From Halorubellus litoreus (GTDB lineage Archaea; Halobacteriota; Halobacteria; Halobacteriales; Natrialbaceae): a stretch of DNA of 64,000 nt. The notes under the pieces were generated by a model. That model saw only the letters and a program-made list of their open reading frames with translations, did no database searches and had not been told where the DNA came from. The position numbers and the translations under genes were made by a program. Below, in pieces: positions 17,270 to 24,865 of this stretch (the first letter of the stretch is position 1; every line of letters begins with the position of its first letter). The DNA lies in assembly GCF_037081675.1 (NCBI RefSeq), contig NZ_JAZAQL010000003.1, positions 567,298-631,297 on the forward strand, written 5' to 3'.

Positions 17270-17297
17270 GTAAACCAAAGTATTCTTGCGGGTTGAC
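17270..17297. promoter_or_regulatory. BirA-type operator over the bioY promoter
   Basis: GTAAACC - 14 bases - GGTTGAC is an inverted repeat with one mismatch. It matches the bacterial BirA box consensus (TTGTAAACC, 14-15 bases, GGTTTACAA) in sequence and spacing. The spacer contains the TATA-like tattctt (17281-17287), so bound repressor would block the promoter. It stands directly before the biotin transporter genes, which supports biotin-responsive control. Confidence 0.65.
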
Positions 17298-17312
17298 GGA
17301 GATTCCGCGAAC

Positions 17313-17351
17313 ATGAGTCGTTCCGACGCAGCCAACGGGTGGTCGCGATGA
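17313..17351 (+). CDS. 12-residue leader micro-ORF before bioY
   Basis: ATG to TGA encodes MSRSDAANGWSR. Its ATG lies about 28 bases after the TATA-like tattctt, the place expected for a leaderless start, while the bioY ATG lies 35 bases further and shares the ATGA overlap with the leader's stop. Ribosomes starting on the transcript end would therefore reach bioY by termination-reinitiation. The peptide itself need not have a function. Confidence 0.45.
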   Translation: MSRSDAANGWSR

Positions 17352-17929
17352 GTACACGGACCGAGAACGTCGACCTGGTTCCCGGCGAGGTCGTCGGGAA
17401 TCTCGCCCGAGCGGCGTTGCTGGCCGCGCTCGTCGGCGCGTTCGCGTACGTGAAGTTCCCGAACCCGGTGTCGCCAGTCGACGTGACCCTTCAGGTGCTC
17501 GGCGTGTTCCTCGCCGGCATCCTCCTCGGGCCGCTGTGGGGTGGCGCGTCGCTCGGCCTCTACCTCGTCGCTGGCGCGCTCGGCGCCCCGATCTTCAACG
17601 GCGGGGCGGCCGGCATCGGGCATCTGTTCGGCTCGACCGCGGGCTACCTCTGGTCGTACCCGATCGCGGCCGCGCTCGTCGGGTTCCTCGCGCACGGCGG
17701 CGTCGAGACGCGCTCGCTCGAGGACCTCGCCGTGTGGCGCCTCGTCGCCGCGATGGTCGCCGGGACCGTCGTCATCTACGCGCTCGGCGTCGCCGGCCTG
17801 ATGGTCGTCCTCGGGTACGGTCTCGGGAAGGCGTTCGGGGTCGGCGCAGCCGCGTTCCTCCCCGCGGAAGCCGTGAAGGTCGCCGCGGCGGTCGGCATCG
17901 TCCGGAGCGACGCCCTCCGCGTCGAATGA
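17348..17929 (+). CDS. bioY: Biotin transporter substrate-binding protein BioY
   Basis: 193 residues with about six helices. PVSPVDVTLQVLGVFLAGILLGPLWGGASLGLYLVAGALGAPIFNGGAAGIGHLFGSTAGYLWSYPIAA, given here only as landmarks (VTLQVLGVFLAGILLGP, GLYLVAGALGAPIF, GSTAGYLWSYP), is the BioY family pattern. BioY is the S-component that binds biotin in ECF-type uptake. It is followed by its ATPase and T-component, forming a dedicated BioMNY system. A BirA-like operator precedes it. Confidence 0.93.
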   Translation: MSTRTENVDLVPGEVVGNLARAALLAALVGAFAYVKFPNPVSPVDVTLQVLGVFLAGILLGPLWGGASLGLYLVAGALGAPIFNGGAAGIGHLFGSTAGYLWSYPIAAALVGFLAHGGVETRSLEDLAVWRLVAAMVAGTVVIYALGVAGLMVVLGYGLGKAFGVGAAAFLPAEAVKVAAAVGIVRSDALRVE

Positions 17930-17957
17930 CGCCGATTCGCGAGAGGGCTCGCACGAC

Positions 17958-18656
17958 ATGATCGTCGTCGACGACGTCTCGTACGCGCACGGCGACACCC
18001 GCGTCCTCGACGACGTCTCGCTGTCGATCGAAGACGGCGAGTTCGTCGTGCTCGCCGGCGCGAACGGCGCGGGGAAGACGACGCTCGTCCGCCAGTTCAA
18101 CGGGCTCCTCGAACCCGACACGGGCGAGGTCCTCGTGAACGGGACGCCCGTCGAGGCGGACCTCGTCGCGGCGCGGTCGGCGGTCGGGATGGTGTTCCAG
18201 GACCCCCGCGACCAGTTCGTCGCCGCGACGGTCGACGCGGACGTCGCGTTCGGCCCGGAGAACCTCGGGGTCTCGCGGGAGGCGGTGTCGACGCGCGTCG
18301 AGGACGCGCTCGCCGCGGTCGGCATGACGGGTCGTGGCGAGGAACGACTCGACGAGCTCTCGGGCGGCGAACAGTCCCGGGTCGCCATCGCGGGGGCGCT
18401 CGCGATGACCCCCGACCACCTCGTCCTCGACGAGCCGTTCGCGAGTCTCGACGCGCCCTCTCGGGAGGCGGTCCGCGAGCACCTCGCGGATCTCCACGCG
18501 GACGGGACGAGCGTCGTCGTCGTGACCCACGACGTCGGCGCGATCGCGGACCTCGCGGACCGCGTCGTCGTGCTCGCCGACGGACGCGTCGTCCGCGAGG
18601 GGTCGCCGACCGACCTCCGGGGGGAACTGGACGAGCACGCGGTCGCGGCCTGGTGA
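17958..18656 (+). CDS. bioM: ECF transporter ATPase for biotin uptake (BioM/EcfA)
   Basis: 232 residues. It has Walker A GANGAGKTT (residues about 35-43), Q-loop VFQDPRDQFVAATV (the Q-loop with DPxxQ is typical of ECF/CbiO-type ATPases), signature LSGGEQSRVAIAGAL, Walker B HLVLDEPFASLD and switch His in VVVTHDVG. It lies 28 bases after bioY and 6 bases before the T-component gene. The protein energises biotin uptake through BioY. Confidence 0.93.
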   Translation: MIVVDDVSYAHGDTRVLDDVSLSIEDGEFVVLAGANGAGKTTLVRQFNGLLEPDTGEVLVNGTPVEADLVAARSAVGMVFQDPRDQFVAATVDADVAFGPENLGVSREAVSTRVEDALAAVGMTGRGEERLDELSGGEQSRVAIAGALAMTPDHLVLDEPFASLDAPSREAVREHLADLHADGTSVVVVTHDVGAIADLADRVVVLADGRVVREGSPTDLRGELDEHAVAAW

Positions 18657-18662
18657 CCGTCG

Positions 18663-19367
18663 ATGCGCTACGAACCGGGTGATTCGGTGCTGCACGCGCT
18701 CGACCCGCGGTCGAAGCTCGCGGTCCAGGTGGCGTTCGCGGTCGCCGCGTTCGCGCACACAACGCCGCGCGGACTCGGCGCGCTTACGGCCCTCGCGCTC
18801 GGCGTTCTCGCTGCCGCTCGACTCTCCCCGGTCGCCGTCGTCTCCGACCTGCGCGTCGTCCTTCCTTTCCTCGTGCTGGCGCCGCTCGTCGAGGGCGCGC
18901 GTCTCGGCGCGCCGTGGTTCGACGTCGCCGCGGCGCGGTTCCCGGCGCTCGCGGCGTACCGCGTGTTCCTCGTGCTCCTCGTCAGCGCCGCGTACGTCCA
19001 CACCACGCGGACGCGCCAGTCCCGGGCGGCGGTCCAGTGGCTGGTCCCGGGGCGGGTCGGGCAACTCCTCGGGATGGGCGTTGCGCTCGTGTTCCGGTTC
19101 GTCCCGGTGCTCCTCGACGACGTCAGGCGGTCGCGCGCCGCGATGCGGGCGCGCCTCGGGTCGGAGCGGCCGCTACGCGACCGGATGCGTCTCGTCGCGA
19201 CTAGTGGCCTGAACCGCGCGTTCGCCCGCGCCGACGCTCTGGCGGTCGCGCTCCAGGCGCGGTGTTTCGCGTACAACCCGACGCTCCCGCCGCTGTCGTA
19301 CGGCCGAGGGGACTGGGTCGTGACGGTTGCGTCGCTCGCACTCGTCGTCGTCGCGCTCGCGGTGTGA
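18663..19367 (+). CDS. bioN: ECF transporter T-component for biotin uptake (BioN/EcfT)
   Basis: 234 residues with about five helices. The N terminus YEPGDSVLHALDPRSKLAVQVAF matches the EcfT start (SxLHxLDPRxKL). The cytoplasmic coupling-helix region SRAAMRARLGSERPLRDRMRL carries the small-Arg-type motifs that contact the ATPase. It is the third gene of the biotin ECF operon. Confidence 0.92.
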   Translation: MRYEPGDSVLHALDPRSKLAVQVAFAVAAFAHTTPRGLGALTALALGVLAAARLSPVAVVSDLRVVLPFLVLAPLVEGARLGAPWFDVAAARFPALAAYRVFLVLLVSAAYVHTTRTRQSRAAVQWLVPGRVGQLLGMGVALVFRFVPVLLDDVRRSRAAMRARLGSERPLRDRMRLVATSGLNRAFARADALAVALQARCFAYNPTLPPLSYGRGDWVVTVASLALVVVALAV

Positions 19368-19488
19368 GGCTGTGCGTGGAACAGGGGTTCGTCGAGGCGC
19401 CAGCGTCGAGAGTGGGGGCGTCGAACGCCACCCACCCAGCGGTCTTGTGTAGAAAACACATTTCTGTGCGCGTCGAGTATCGGCCCGC

Positions 19489-20094
19489 ATGGAACCCTTC
19501 CAGAACACGAACCAACCGGACTGGGACTGGTGGTCGCGACTCTGGCCGACCCCCGGCGCGACGCTCCGTGCGCTCGGCATCGACCGCGGCGACGCGCTCG
19601 CTGAGGTCGGCTGTGGCAACGGCTACTTCGCGCTCCCCGCGGCCCGCGTCGTCGACCCCGCCACCGTTCACGCCGTCGACCTCGACCGCGCCCTCCTCGA
19701 CGAACTCGACGAACTCGCCGCACTCCACCGCATCGAGAACCTCGAGACGTACCACGCCGACGCGCGCGACATGGCGGACGTCCTCCCGGAACCCGTCGAC
19801 GTCGTCCTGAACGCGAACACGTTCCACGGCGTCGACGACGTCGCCGCCTTCGTCACGAGCGCGTACGACGCGCTCGCACCCGACGGCGAGTTCGTCGTCG
19901 TGAACTGGCACGACGCCGCGCGCGAGGACACCCGCATTCACGGCGCCGCCCGCGGCCCACCCACCGACCTCCGGCTGTCGCCCGACGCGACCGAACGCAT
20001 CGTCACCGACGCGGCCGCGTTCCAATCGGTCGAGACCGTGGAGCTCCCACCGTACCACTACGCCGTCCGCTTCGAGAAAGAAACGCGCGCCTGA
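19489..20094 (+). CDS. Class I SAM-dependent methyltransferase
   Basis: 201 residues. Motif I EVGCGNGYFALPAA (residues about 40-53), acidic end of strand 2 HAVDLDRALLDEL, DARDMADVLP and motif IV region VDVVLNANTFHGVDD all fit the Rossmann-like methyltransferase fold. A short inverted repeat tgtgt-agaaa-acaca sits about 30 bases before the ATG, overlapping the expected promoter position. The substrate is unknown. Confidence 0.85.
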   Translation: MEPFQNTNQPDWDWWSRLWPTPGATLRALGIDRGDALAEVGCGNGYFALPAARVVDPATVHAVDLDRALLDELDELAALHRIENLETYHADARDMADVLPEPVDVVLNANTFHGVDDVAAFVTSAYDALAPDGEFVVVNWHDAAREDTRIHGAARGPPTDLRLSPDATERIVTDAAAFQSVETVELPPYHYAVRFEKETRA

Positions 20095-20109
20095 CTGCCC
20101 GGACTCGGT

Positions 20110-21108
20110 CTAGCGGAGGTGCGAGAACGGGTCGCCCTTCGCGTCCGCGAGCCGGTCGACGTGCTCTTGCGTGAGCTCGACCTCCGCGGCGCGGAGGTTC
20201 TCCTCGAGCTGTTCGACGGTCCGCGCACCCACGATGGGCGCCGTGACGCCGTCGCGGTGCAGGAGCCACGCGAGCGCCGTCTGCGCTATCGTCGCGCCCA
20301 CCTCGTCGGCGACCGCCTCGAGTTCGTCGAGCACGTCGAAGTTCTCCTCGGTCAGGTAGTTCTCGCGGAACCGCTCACCGAGCCCCGCCTTCGTATCCTC
20401 GGGGTCCCGGTCGTCGCGCGAGTACTTCCCGGTGAGGAACCCCTGGCCGAGCGGACTCCACGGGACGATACCCATCCCGTACGACTCGCACATCTCCTTG
20501 TACCCGGCCTCGATCTCGCGGTCGACGAGGTTGTACCGCGGTTGCGTGACCGAGAACGGCTCCCAGCCCTCCTGCTCGGCGATCTCGTTCGCCTTCGCGA
20601 TCTTCCAGGCGTCCGGCCTGAACGAACTCGCGCCGAGGTAGTGGACCTTCCCGTCCTCGACGAGCCCGTTCAGCGTCCGCATGAACTCGCGGACCGGCGT
20701 GTCGTCGTCGATGCGGTGCACGTAGAGGAGGTCGATGGCGTCGACGCCGAGGCGGTCGAGCATCTCGTCGATGCTCCGTCGGATGTGCTTGCGGTTGAGG
20801 CCGCGGCCGTTCGGGCCGTCGCGGGTCGGCCAGTATATCTTGGAGGCGATGACGTAGTCCGCGCGGTCGCGGTCGGCGAGCCAGTCGCCGATCCACTCCT
20901 CGCTGTCGCCGCCGCCGTAGACGTCGGCGGTGTCGATGAAGTACCCGCCCGCGTCGTCGTACGCGTCGAGGAGGTCGAGCGCGGCGTCGCGGTCGATCTC
21001 CACGGAGCCGTCGGCGGCCTCGCGACCGAACCGCCACGTGCCGAACGGCAGCTCGCTGACTGTCAGTCCCGTCGAGCCCAGTGCGACGTCGTCGATTGTC
21101 ACGTCCAT
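20110..21108 (-). CDS. Aldo/keto reductase
   Basis: 332 residues with the (beta/alpha)8 AKR pattern. Catalytic tetrad residues can be placed as Asp in FIDTADVYGGG, Tyr in the same motif, Lys in VIASKIYW and His in LLYVHRIDD. NADPH-binding elements occur near the C terminus (WLLHRDGVTAPIVGARTVEQLEENL). A TATA-like cttttaagc (minus strand, about 21132-21140) is 28 bases before the ATG, so the transcript is probably leaderless. It converges with the methyltransferase gene. The physiological substrate is unknown. Confidence 0.93.
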   Translation of the reverse strand: MDVTIDDVALGSTGLTVSELPFGTWRFGREAADGSVEIDRDAALDLLDAYDDAGGYFIDTADVYGGGDSEEWIGDWLADRDRADYVIASKIYWPTRDGPNGRGLNRKHIRRSIDEMLDRLGVDAIDLLYVHRIDDDTPVREFMRTLNGLVEDGKVHYLGASSFRPDAWKIAKANEIAEQEGWEPFSVTQPRYNLVDREIEAGYKEMCESYGMGIVPWSPLGQGFLTGKYSRDDRDPEDTKAGLGERFRENYLTEENFDVLDELEAVADEVGATIAQTALAWLLHRDGVTAPIVGARTVEQLEENLRAAEVELTQEHVDRLADAKGDPFSHLR

Positions 21109-21209
21109 GGTCGAACCGTCGCCACGGCGCGGCTTAAAAGCGTTCGATGCCCGCGGGCGTTTCCGGCTTCTGGGGCGTCGGTCCCACGCCGAGAGCGCCG
21201 GGGGTCGCG

Positions 21210-21644
21210 TCAGCAGTCGTCGTACGTCTGCGCCGTCAGTTTCAGCGCTGAATCGGCCGTGACCCGGACCACCGGACGGACGCAGCGCTGGTCGCCCTCG
21301 ACGTAGGCCGCGAGTTCGCGTTCGACGCGGTCGTCGTCGAGCGAGACGACGAGCGTGTACGCGGCTGATCCGTCGACGGGCGCGTCGAAGACCGTCGCAT
21401 CGCCGGCGGCGACCGACGCCGTGGACGCGAACGCTTGCGAGCCGTCCTCGCGCGAGAGCGCCAGTTCGATGTCGTGGGCATCGTCGTCCTGGTTCTCGAC
21501 CTCGAGAGCGGGGACGCGGACCGCGTCGTCGTCGCGGTCGCCGTTGGAGAGCGTGTTGCAGCCGGCGATGGCGGCCAGTCCGCCGACTGCGGCCGCGAGC
21601 ACGCCGCGACGCGTCGCTTCGTGGGATGCAGTGCGTCGGCTCAT
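21210..21644 (-). CDS. Tat-exported lipoprotein of unknown function
   Basis: 144 residues. The N terminus has a twin-arginine context (EATRRGVLAAAVGGLAAIAGCN) ending in a lipobox (AIAGC), so the protein is probably exported by Tat and lipid-anchored on the outside. The remaining 110 residues are an acidic beta-rich domain (VPALEVENQDDDAHDIEL, AAYTLVVSLDDDRVERELAAYVEG) like the immunoglobulin-type extracellular domains common in haloarchaea. No enzyme motif is visible. Confidence 0.75.
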   Translation of the reverse strand: MSRRTASHEATRRGVLAAAVGGLAAIAGCNTLSNGDRDDDAVRVPALEVENQDDDAHDIELALSREDGSQAFASTASVAAGDATVFDAPVDGSAAYTLVVSLDDDRVERELAAYVEGDQRCVRPVVRVTADSALKLTAQTYDDC

Positions 21645-21689
21645 CTATCCTCCCCTACGCCTCGGGGACGTTTGAGCGGCCCGGCTCAG

Positions 21690-23669
21690 TCATGCGAGGT
21701 CGTGCGTCTCGTACACGCTCGTCGCGGCGTCGAGCAGGGACTCGGTCGCGACGTAGTGTCGGAGCGCCGTGGCCGCCTCGGTGGGGTCGGCCATCTCCAC
21801 CGCGGTACCGTGCGCTTCGATGCCAGAGTTGTACTCCAGGCTCCCGAGTCGAAGCACGAGTCGTTCGAGCGCGCCGGTAACGTCGGCGGCCCGTCGATTG
21901 TAGTGGTCCGCGACGAGTTCCGCCTCGACGTCCAACGTCGCCTCGTCGACCGTCGCGAAGTCGGTTTCGGCGAGGTCGCTCGCCGCGCGCACGTACCCCG
22001 TGGCGAAGACGAGGTCGACGACCGCGGCGGCGAGGAACCCGTCGTCGCGCCGGGACCGGGCGCGGTCGAGGTAGGAGCGCGTCTCACGGAGCGCGTACCG
22101 GACGTGGTCGTCGACGGCGTCCCGCGGCGACGCGAGGGCGTCGCTGACGTCGGTCTCGAGGGCGTCCGCGAGGTCGCGGAGGGCAGCTTTCTGGTCCGTG
22201 GCCTGCGGGTTCGCGGTGTCGGTGGCGTCGAGGTACCGGCGTGCGTCGTCGAGGTTCCCTTCGGCGAACGCGATGGCGGACTCTGCGTACTTCACGCGTT
22301 CGCCGTCGCCGAGGTGGTCGACGTCGAACGCCGCGTCGGCGCTGTCAGCCCACGTTCGCGCGGACAGCAGCGTCTTCTCGACCTGGCCTGCTTCGGCGGC
22401 GACGGCGTCCAGGCGCTCGCCGGTGTACCGGACCTGCCGGTGCGTGCTCGCGACCTCGTTGTCGAGCTGGCTCGCGCGCTGGGACGCGTTCTGCGCGTTC
22501 ACGACGCCGTCGAGGACGCCGCGACGTGCACCGGCGCCGCGTGCGTGCGCCGCAGCACTCCGGTATGCGACGAGTTCTCGGAAGTCCCCGTCGAACTCGG
22601 GGCCCTCGGCGAGCCCGCGGGCTGCCTGCACCTCGAATCGCGTCCGCGGCTGATCTCCGGGGATGTGCGAGACGCTTCGGGCGCGATCGCGTGCCGCAGT
22701 GAGGTGGTCGTCGGTCACGGGGATGGGTCGGTCGACGGTGTCGAGCGTACAGCAGTCGTCCACCTGGAAGCCGTCGTCGTCGGCGCTGGTGGTCGTGTCA
22801 GTGCTCTGAATGCAGAGGTCGCCGCTGCAGGTGTCTGTCTCGCAGACGGTCTCGTCCTCCTGGTAGATGCAGAACGCGGTGCTCAACGCGAGCTGGTGCT
22901 CGCGCTCGGCGCCGAACGTCCAGCCAGCGTCGACGTCCCAGAGCCACTCGCCGACGTCGACCTTCCGGTTCGCGTTCGTGTAGTTCCAGCCGGGGTCGAC
23001 GGCGCCGCTCGCATCCCACCGCCAGTCCGCGGAGTGCGTCGCCGTGTACGGCTCCTCGGATGTCGTCGGCGTCGGGTCGTAGAACGTGAACTCGGCGCCG
23101 TCGGGACCGGTGGTCTTCCCGGTCTCGTTCGTGTCTTCGCCGACGCTCGGGGGACGTGGCGGGACGAAGAACGGCGTCGCCTCGTCGATGGCCTTCCAGG
23201 CGACGTCGAACGCGTAGTCGACCCACGCGGCCTGTGGCATGTCGTCGTCCTGCTCGTCGTCGGTGTAGACGTACGAGTTCGCGAAGTAGAGGTCGGTCTC
23301 CGTGGAGTCTTTCTCGATGAGGACGCGGCTGTGCTTCGCGCCGGGGGCGTAGATGTTCCCCGTCCACGTGCTCTTCCGCGCGTCGTCGCCGGCGTTCACC
23401 CACGTCCCGGATTGCCACGTGAAGAACGAGGAGTCGGCGGCGTACTTCTTCTGTTCGTACCGGACGCTCCCGGAGTTCGAGACGTTCTGGCCGTCGAACC
23501 GGTCGATGTCGTAGTCGAGCTGGTACTCGAGGTCGTTCATCGTGACGCTGCTGGTCGTACTCGACGCACGGCTCGCGCCCGCGGTGGACCCGAGCAGCGT
23601 CGTCGTGGAGAGACCGGTTGCAGCGAGGACCTGTAGCAATCGTCGGCGGCTTGGATCGTCAAGACCCAT
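21690..23669 (-). CDS. Large Tat-exported protein with Cys cluster and helical C terminus
   Basis: 659 residues. The Tat signal is SRRRLLQVLAATGLSTTTLLGSTAGA. The first half is Tyr/Asp/Trp-rich (KYAADSSFFTWQSGTWVNAGDDARKS, shown as landmarks), then comes a compact cysteine cluster (AFCIYQEDETVCETDTCSGDLC and DDCC, residues about 270-310) that may bind a metal or form disulfides. The C-terminal 300 residues are Ala/Asp-rich and largely helical. A TATA-like minus-strand attattagt (about 23692-23700) fits a leaderless start. I recognise no family. Confidence 0.75.
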   Translation of the reverse strand: MGLDDPSRRRLLQVLAATGLSTTTLLGSTAGASRASSTTSSVTMNDLEYQLDYDIDRFDGQNVSNSGSVRYEQKKYAADSSFFTWQSGTWVNAGDDARKSTWTGNIYAPGAKHSRVLIEKDSTETDLYFANSYVYTDDEQDDDMPQAAWVDYAFDVAWKAIDEATPFFVPPRPPSVGEDTNETGKTTGPDGAEFTFYDPTPTTSEEPYTATHSADWRWDASGAVDPGWNYTNANRKVDVGEWLWDVDAGWTFGAEREHQLALSTAFCIYQEDETVCETDTCSGDLCIQSTDTTTSADDDGFQVDDCCTLDTVDRPIPVTDDHLTAARDRARSVSHIPGDQPRTRFEVQAARGLAEGPEFDGDFRELVAYRSAAAHARGAGARRGVLDGVVNAQNASQRASQLDNEVASTHRQVRYTGERLDAVAAEAGQVEKTLLSARTWADSADAAFDVDHLGDGERVKYAESAIAFAEGNLDDARRYLDATDTANPQATDQKAALRDLADALETDVSDALASPRDAVDDHVRYALRETRSYLDRARSRRDDGFLAAAVVDLVFATGYVRAASDLAETDFATVDEATLDVEAELVADHYNRRAADVTGALERLVLRLGSLEYNSGIEAHGTAVEMADPTEAATALRHYVATESLLDAATSVYETHDLA

Positions 23670-23792
23670 ACGCAGCAGTGGAAATCACCAGTACTAATAA
23701 TTAACGGAAATCACCAATAGTGATCCGTTCTCGGTCGCCCGGTGCACGACGACCGGGACAACTGTTAACGTCCGAGGGTGCGTGTGTCCGGT

Positions 23793-24089
23793 ATGCCAAC
23801 CGACGACGTGACAGACCTCGTCGCGACGCTGCACTCCCATCTCGAAGCGACCGGCGAGCAGCCGGTCGCGCCGAAGGAGAGCCGGTGGCTCGGCGAAGCC
23901 GAGGCCATCGCGGCGGACCTCCGGTACGCCGACGACCTGGCGCCGTCGACGGTCCGCGAGCGCGCGTCGAAGGTCGAACGCCTCCTCGCGGAGGTCGAGG
24001 ACACGGGAAGTCCGGACGCGGACGAGCACGTCGCGGCCGCCCGTCGCTGTCTCGACCGCCTCGACGGCGCGCTCGAGGAAGCGGCCTGA
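23793..24089 (+). CDS. Small acidic helical haloarchaeal protein
   Basis: 98 residues (MPTDDVTDLVATLHSHLEATGE...), with no membrane segment. Heptad-like leucines and charged residues (ASKVERLLAEVED, HVAAARRCLDRLDGALEEAA) suggest a helical bundle or coiled coil. The ATG is about 27 bases after ctgttaacg, which may be its TATA element. It is 5 bases short of the convergent Nudix gene's stop. Function unknown. Confidence 0.7.
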   Translation: MPTDDVTDLVATLHSHLEATGEQPVAPKESRWLGEAEAIAADLRYADDLAPSTVRERASKVERLLAEVEDTGSPDADEHVAAARRCLDRLDGALEEAA

Positions 24090-24094
24090 GGCGG

Positions 24095-24652
24095 TTACGG
24101 GGCGGGGTCGCGCGCCGCGTCCACCACGTCGACGGCGGCGTCGATGACGTCGAGGACTCCCGGGACGAACTCGTCCTCGCGAGCGCTCGCGTCGCTCGGC
24201 GTCATCCACTCGACGACGTCCGCGTCGGTCTCCGGTTCGACCTCGCCCGTCGCCTCGCTCCGGGGGACGACGAACGTCGTCGAGAAGTTGTATCGCCCGA
24301 GCGGATGCTCCTTGACGGTGACGTCGAACAGGTCGAGAGCGGCCGGGTCAACCGCGAGGTTCGTCTCCTCGCGGAGTTCCCTCGCTGCGGTCTCGGCGGC
24401 CGCCTCGGGGAGTTCCTGGTGGCCGCTCGGGAGGTCGAACTTCCCGGTGCGGTCGTGCTTGAACGCCAGGACGCTCCCCGCTACCGGGTCGACGACGGCG
24501 ACGCCGACGACGGGGACGGCGGCCCGCCAGTGGACGACGTCGCACTCGGGACACCAGCACCGCGGCCGCCCGTCGACGTGCTTCTCGTCGGTCTCGGTTC
24601 CACAGCGAGGACAGTAGTGCGCCTCGTACGCTGTCGGGGCGTCGTCGGTCAT
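24095..24652 (-). CDS. Nudix hydrolase with N-terminal zinc ribbon
   Basis: 185 residues. A zinc ribbon (YCPRCGTE ... CWCPECD, residues about 13-38) is followed by a Nudix domain whose box reads G(5)E(7)RELREETN (residues about 77-99), complete in all catalytic positions. Such proteins hydrolyse nucleoside diphosphate linkages (ADP-ribose, NADH, nucleotides). The combination of ribbon plus Nudix resembles NudC-like and ADP-ribose pyrophosphatase-like haloarchaeal proteins; the substrate is not determined. Confidence 0.88.
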   Translation of the reverse strand: MTDDAPTAYEAHYCPRCGTETDEKHVDGRPRCWCPECDVVHWRAAVPVVGVAVVDPVAGSVLAFKHDRTGKFDLPSGHQELPEAAAETAARELREETNLAVDPAALDLFDVTVKEHPLGRYNFSTTFVVPRSEATGEVEPETDADVVEWMTPSDASAREDEFVPGVLDVIDAAVDVVDAARDPAP

Positions 24653-24865
24653 GGTCGGGAGGTGGAGCCGTCAGCGGAAAGAAGTACCCGTGGCACCGTC
24701 GAGGACCGTGCATCAGGGGACGGAACCGTTCACCACCGTCGCTTCGTGTCCGGTCCCCGGAGTGCTCGTGACGAAAGGTCGAAGGCGTCGGGCGTTCGAT
24801 TCCCGGACCATGTCGAGATACCAGCCACCGGCGACGCCCGTCGCCGACGACGCGAGGTGCCGGCC

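Noticed and set aside
24780..24835. tRNA-like T-arm (gttcgattcc) upstream of hutH
   Set aside because: The stem has a mismatch, and no matching acceptor, D-arm or anticodon arm can be drawn in the 200 bases upstream.
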